This document shows, piece after piece, positions 4,698 through 6,466 of a stretch of 6,466 nt of DNA. Under the pieces are notes generated by a model, which saw only the letters and a list, made by a program, of their open reading frames with translations, made no database searches and had not been told where the DNA came from. The number at the start of each line of letters is the position of its first letter. The stretch's first letter is position 1. Both the position numbers and the translations under genes were made by a program. Source of the DNA: Treponema sp. (lineage in GTDB: Bacteria > Spirochaetota > Spirochaetia > Treponematales > Breznakiellaceae); contig JAITHQ010000089.1 of NCBI GenBank assembly GCA_031279925.1, positions 1 through 6,466 of the forward strand, given 5' to 3'.

Positions 4698-5966
4698 GTT
4701 TCCGCCTAAAATCTGGCCGGCCCTGGTCATAAAATTGCCCGCCCCCTGCTCCGAACTGACGGTTTTATTAAGAACCTGTACCGTGGTATCGCGGAACAGG
4801 GCGCGAATTTCGCCTGACGCGCCGGGGTCGGGAGGATCGATGGCGCTTGAATAATCCGCCGCCGCCGAAAGAAACGCAAAGGCGATTTTCTGGTTCGCGT
4901 CCACTTTGCCCGCAAGGTAATCGCGCACATTGGCCGGGGCCGGTATGCCGCGCTCGCCCAAAATAATATCATTCGCTTCCAGGTCGTTGATAAAGAAGTT
5001 CAGGAACTTCGCCGCCAGCGCCGGATTTTCCGCCTTTGCCGCTATCGAAAAAAACATCGAAGGCTTAAGGAAAGTTCCCGGCCGTTGGTACTGCGCAATC
5101 CTGGGGAAGAACAGTAAATCCAGGGGGCGGCCCGCGGCGTTTGCCGCCGCCGAAATTTGGGTATTCCAGATGTACTTAACCCATGATGTTCCTTTGGAAA
5201 GGGGGTCTTCTTCCATGCTGCCCTGCACAAAGGCTTCACCCGGCGGAATCAACACGCCCTTGTTCAGCAGCCGCAGTTGTATGTTCCAAAATTCCGTTAA
5301 CACCGCAGCGTCAGTAAACCCAAGTTTTTTGCCATCAGGACTGAACAGCGCGCCTCCGGCCTGCCGTATAAAATTCTGGAAAGCGGGAACCGGATCAACC
5401 GGATCAAAGGGCAGGGTTTTTACGCCGGTTTTTTGGAAAATGGTTTCCGCTATCCGCTCAAAATCCCCGGTAGTCCAGGTGGTAGAATCTATCGCGGGAA
5501 TGCCCGCCTTTTGCAGCACCGTCGGATCGTAGACCATGCTGTAGGCGCTTGTCCCCAAAAGGATGCCGTAGAGCTTGCCGCCGATTTTTCCGCTAGCCAG
5601 CACGGATTCAGGAATTTTGGAAACGTCTATCGTGCCGTTGCTAATATAGGGCGTTAAATCCAGCAGTTGATTGCGGTCAGCCCATTGCCCGATGTAAGCG
5701 TAATCCTGCTGCATCAAATCCGGCATGGAAGACGAAGCCGCCTGAGTGTTCACCTTGTCCCAATAGCCGCCCCAGCCGGTGGTTTCGGCGTCGATGCTTA
5801 CGCCTGGATTTTTGCTTTTGAACAGTTCCGCCGCCTTCAAGGTCTGTTCATCACGAACCGTATTGCCCCACCAGGTAAGCCGCATATAGTTTGCGTCTTT
5901 TTTCGCGCCGGTACAGGCCAGAACCGGAAACAGCAAAACGCTGAGTATTACCATGATTTTTTTCAT
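4695..5966 (-). CDS. extracellular solute-binding lipoprotein (family 1, sugar ABC importer)
   Basis: A 423-residue binding protein that would capture a sugar or oligosaccharide outside the inner membrane and hand it to the two permeases. The N-terminus MKKIMVILSVLLFPVLAC is a lipoprotein signal peptide, with Cys18 the likely acylated residue (lipobox VLAC). The mature part opens with the typical MRLTWWGNTVRDEQTLKAAELFKSKNPGVSIDAE (28-61). It continues with the conserved blocks MPDLMQQDYAYIGQWADRNQLLDLTPYI (81-108) and KLYGILLGTSAYSMVYDPTVLQKAGIP (131-157), where the opening and hinge residues of this fold lie. Length fits the family. The start is ATG with AGGAGG five bases upstream, the best ribosome-binding site in the window. 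It is first in the importer block, as usual for the most abundant component. Its TAA stop doubles as the target duplication of the inserted hairpin unit. Aromatic residues (WWG, GWGGYW) suggest sugar stacking; the ligand itself is unknown. Confidence 0.93.
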   Translation of the reverse strand: MKKIMVILSVLLFPVLACTGAKKDANYMRLTWWGNTVRDEQTLKAAELFKSKNPGVSIDAETTGWGGYWDKVNTQAASSSMPDLMQQDYAYIGQWADRNQLLDLTPYISNGTIDVSKIPESVLASGKIGGKLYGILLGTSAYSMVYDPTVLQKAGIPAIDSTTWTTGDFERIAETIFQKTGVKTLPFDPVDPVPAFQNFIRQAGGALFSPDGKKLGFTDAAVLTEFWNIQLRLLNKGVLIPPGEAFVQGSMEEDPLSKGTSWVKYIWNTQISAAANAAGRPLDLLFFPRIAQYQRPGTFLKPSMFFSIAAKAENPALAAKFLNFFINDLEANDIILGERGIPAPANVRDYLAGKVDANQKIAFAFLSAAADYSSAIDPPDPGASGEIRALFRDTTVQVLNKTVSSEQGAGNFMTRAGQILGGN

Positions 5967-5994
5967 ACATTCCTCCTTTGCTGATACTTGGTTT

Positions 5995-6012
5995 ACTATA
6001 GCCCCGGCGGGG
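5995..6012 (-). promoter_or_regulatory. candidate -10 and operator of the importer operon
   Basis: On the minus strand TATAGT (plus 5995-6000) could serve as a -10 about 30 bases before the binding-protein start; no convincing -35 lies at 16-19 bases, so the promoter would be weak or need an activator. Immediately upstream is CCCCG-G-CGGGG (6002-6012), a perfect 11-bp odd palindrome placed where a repressor would block RNA polymerase. TATAGTAAA is shared with the region before the LacI-type gene. Confidence 0.35.
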
Positions 6013-6090
6013 AATCCAGGCTATTGCCGAAAACAGGAAATATATTGCAAAAAGCACGATTAGTGGCCGAATAAACAAAGAAAAAATCAC

Positions 6091-6119
6091 TTGACAAATC
6101 CCATACAGCGTATTACGCT
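6091..6119 (+). promoter_or_regulatory. promoter of the toxin-antitoxin genes
   Basis: TTGACA (6091-6096) is a perfect -35. TACGCT (6114-6119), 17 bases on, keeps the TA and final T of a -10. The -10 lies inside the palindromic operator, fitting repression by the antitoxin. Confidence 0.5.
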
Positions 6120-6127
6120 ATGTAATA
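6107..6127. promoter_or_regulatory. palindromic operator of the toxin-antitoxin genes
   Basis: Two palindromes overlap: AGCGTA-T-TACGCT (6107-6119, 13 bp, perfect) and TATTAC-GCTAT-GTAATA (6111-6127). They span the -10 and end just before the ribosome-binding site GAGG (6129-6132). Ribbon-helix-helix antitoxins typically bind such repeats with their toxin and repress their own promoter. Confidence 0.5.
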
Positions 6128-6137
6128 TGAGGTGTGT

Positions 6138-6401
6138 ATGTATGAGCAAATAACAACGGCGCGGCTTCCCGCCGGTACACGGAACAAACTGGTAACGCTT
6201 GCCCAAATCAAGCATAAAACCAAGTCGGACATTATCAAAGAGGCCCTTGATCTCTACTACGAGCGGGAAGAAAACGAAATAGATTCCTTCACGGTGGGCG
6301 AGCCGTATTTTGGCAACTATGGTTCCGGCGAGAGCGGGCGGGCTGATAACTACAAACAGCGGATACAAGAAAAACTCCGTGCTAAACTCAATATTGATTG
6401 A
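6138..6401 (+). CDS. ribbon-helix-helix antitoxin (VapB/CopG-like)
   Basis: An 87-residue protein. Residues 5-45 show the ribbon-helix-helix pattern: a strand ITTARLP, helix A AGTRNKLVTLAQIK, the turn HKTKS, and helix B DIIKEALDLYYEREE. The strand pairs in a dimer and reads the operator. The second half, DSFTVGEPYFGNYGSG followed by a basic helix NYKQRIQEKLRAKL, is the kind of flexible tail that wraps around and blocks a PIN toxin. The start is ATG at 6138 with GAGG five bases upstream; the GTG at 6132 overlaps that site and is not used. The end overlaps the start of the PIN gene, the usual arrangement for a coupled antitoxin-toxin pair. It is divergent from the sugar importer and probably unrelated to it. 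Family call is good; the exact TA subfamily is not certain. Confidence 0.85.
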   Translation: MYEQITTARLPAGTRNKLVTLAQIKHKTKSDIIKEALDLYYEREENEIDSFTVGEPYFGNYGSGESGRADNYKQRIQEKLRAKLNID

Positions 6402-6466
6402 CGCGGGGCCGCTCATCGCCCTGTTTGATTCAAGCGAGCGGCGTCACCGGAGCATACGGGAGTTTC
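6379..6466 (+). CDS. PIN-domain toxin (VapC-like), 5' part
   Basis: The frame beginning at GTG 6379 reads VLNSILIDAGPLIALFDSSERRHRSIREF to the window's end (29 codons). LIDAGPLIALFD is the N-terminal signature of PIN domains, with the first metal-binding Asp at residue 8. PIN toxins of VapBC pairs are Mg-dependent ribonucleases that cut tRNA or rRNA and stop growth when the antitoxin is lost. The gene overlaps the antitoxin's end by 23 bases in another frame. GTG at 6379 gives the expected few residues before the first strand; TTG at 6394 is the alternative, and neither has a clear ribosome-binding site, so expression may depend on translational coupling. The remaining roughly 100 residues and the other acidic residues lie outside the window. 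Confidence 0.8.
   Translation, partial: MLNSILIDAGPLIALFDSSERRHRSIREF

Noticed and set aside
3857..4732. Long plus-strand open frame of 291 codons opposite the first permease
   Set aside because: It is antisense to a clear permease gene, runs through the inserted element, and its Arg/Gly/Pro-rich composition is typical of a shadow frame.
1..6466. CRISPR array or phage integration site
   Set aside because: No regularly spaced direct repeats with spacers, no integrase and no tRNA-end duplication were seen.

Overview
The window looks like a piece of a spirochaete-type bacterial chromosome, roughly 50% G+C. A Treponema-like host is my best guess, from the TPR protein and lipoprotein style and the overall feel of the genes. 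That is inference only; there is no rRNA or other marker gene here.

Layout, left to right. (1) The 3' part of a TPR-repeat protein gene (+) runs off the left edge. (2) A roughly 340-base gap follows. It contains a compact 125-bp inverted-repeat element flanked by an 11-bp direct repeat, then a good sigma70-type promoter driving a short thioredoxin gene (+). (3) A G+C-rich cluster of hairpins lies between the convergent thioredoxin and lacI-type genes. One hairpin reads as an intrinsic terminator for the minus strand. (4) A minus-strand block holds, in transcription order, a lipoprotein solute-binding protein, two inner-membrane permeases and a LacI-family regulator. This is a CUT1-type carbohydrate ABC importer without its own ATPase, which is usual where one MsmK/UgpC-like ATPase serves several importers. 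The regulator probably controls it. (5) At the right edge, divergent from the importer, is a toxin-antitoxin pair: a ribbon-helix-helix antitoxin with a palindromic operator, and the first 29 codons of a PIN-domain (VapC-like) toxin overlapping it.

The most interesting structure is a family of small hairpin insertions inside the importer block. One 60-bp unit sits between the binding-protein gene and the first permease gene. A tandem pair of related units (129 bp) sits right after the second permease gene. Both insertions end in GAGCC/GGCTC and are flanked by a 3-bp TAA duplication (TTA on the other strand). In both cases the duplicated triplet overlaps the stop codon of the upstream gene, so the insertion leaves the protein intact and places a hairpin directly behind it. 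The positions resemble the REP hairpins between malE and malF of E. coli, though the sequences are unrelated by eye. The 125-bp element upstream of thioredoxin is a different small insertion, with different ends and a longer flanking repeat.

I found no complete new multi-gene system. The points worth following up are the stop-codon-targeting hairpin elements, the 125-bp element, and the hairpin cluster at 1184-1282.
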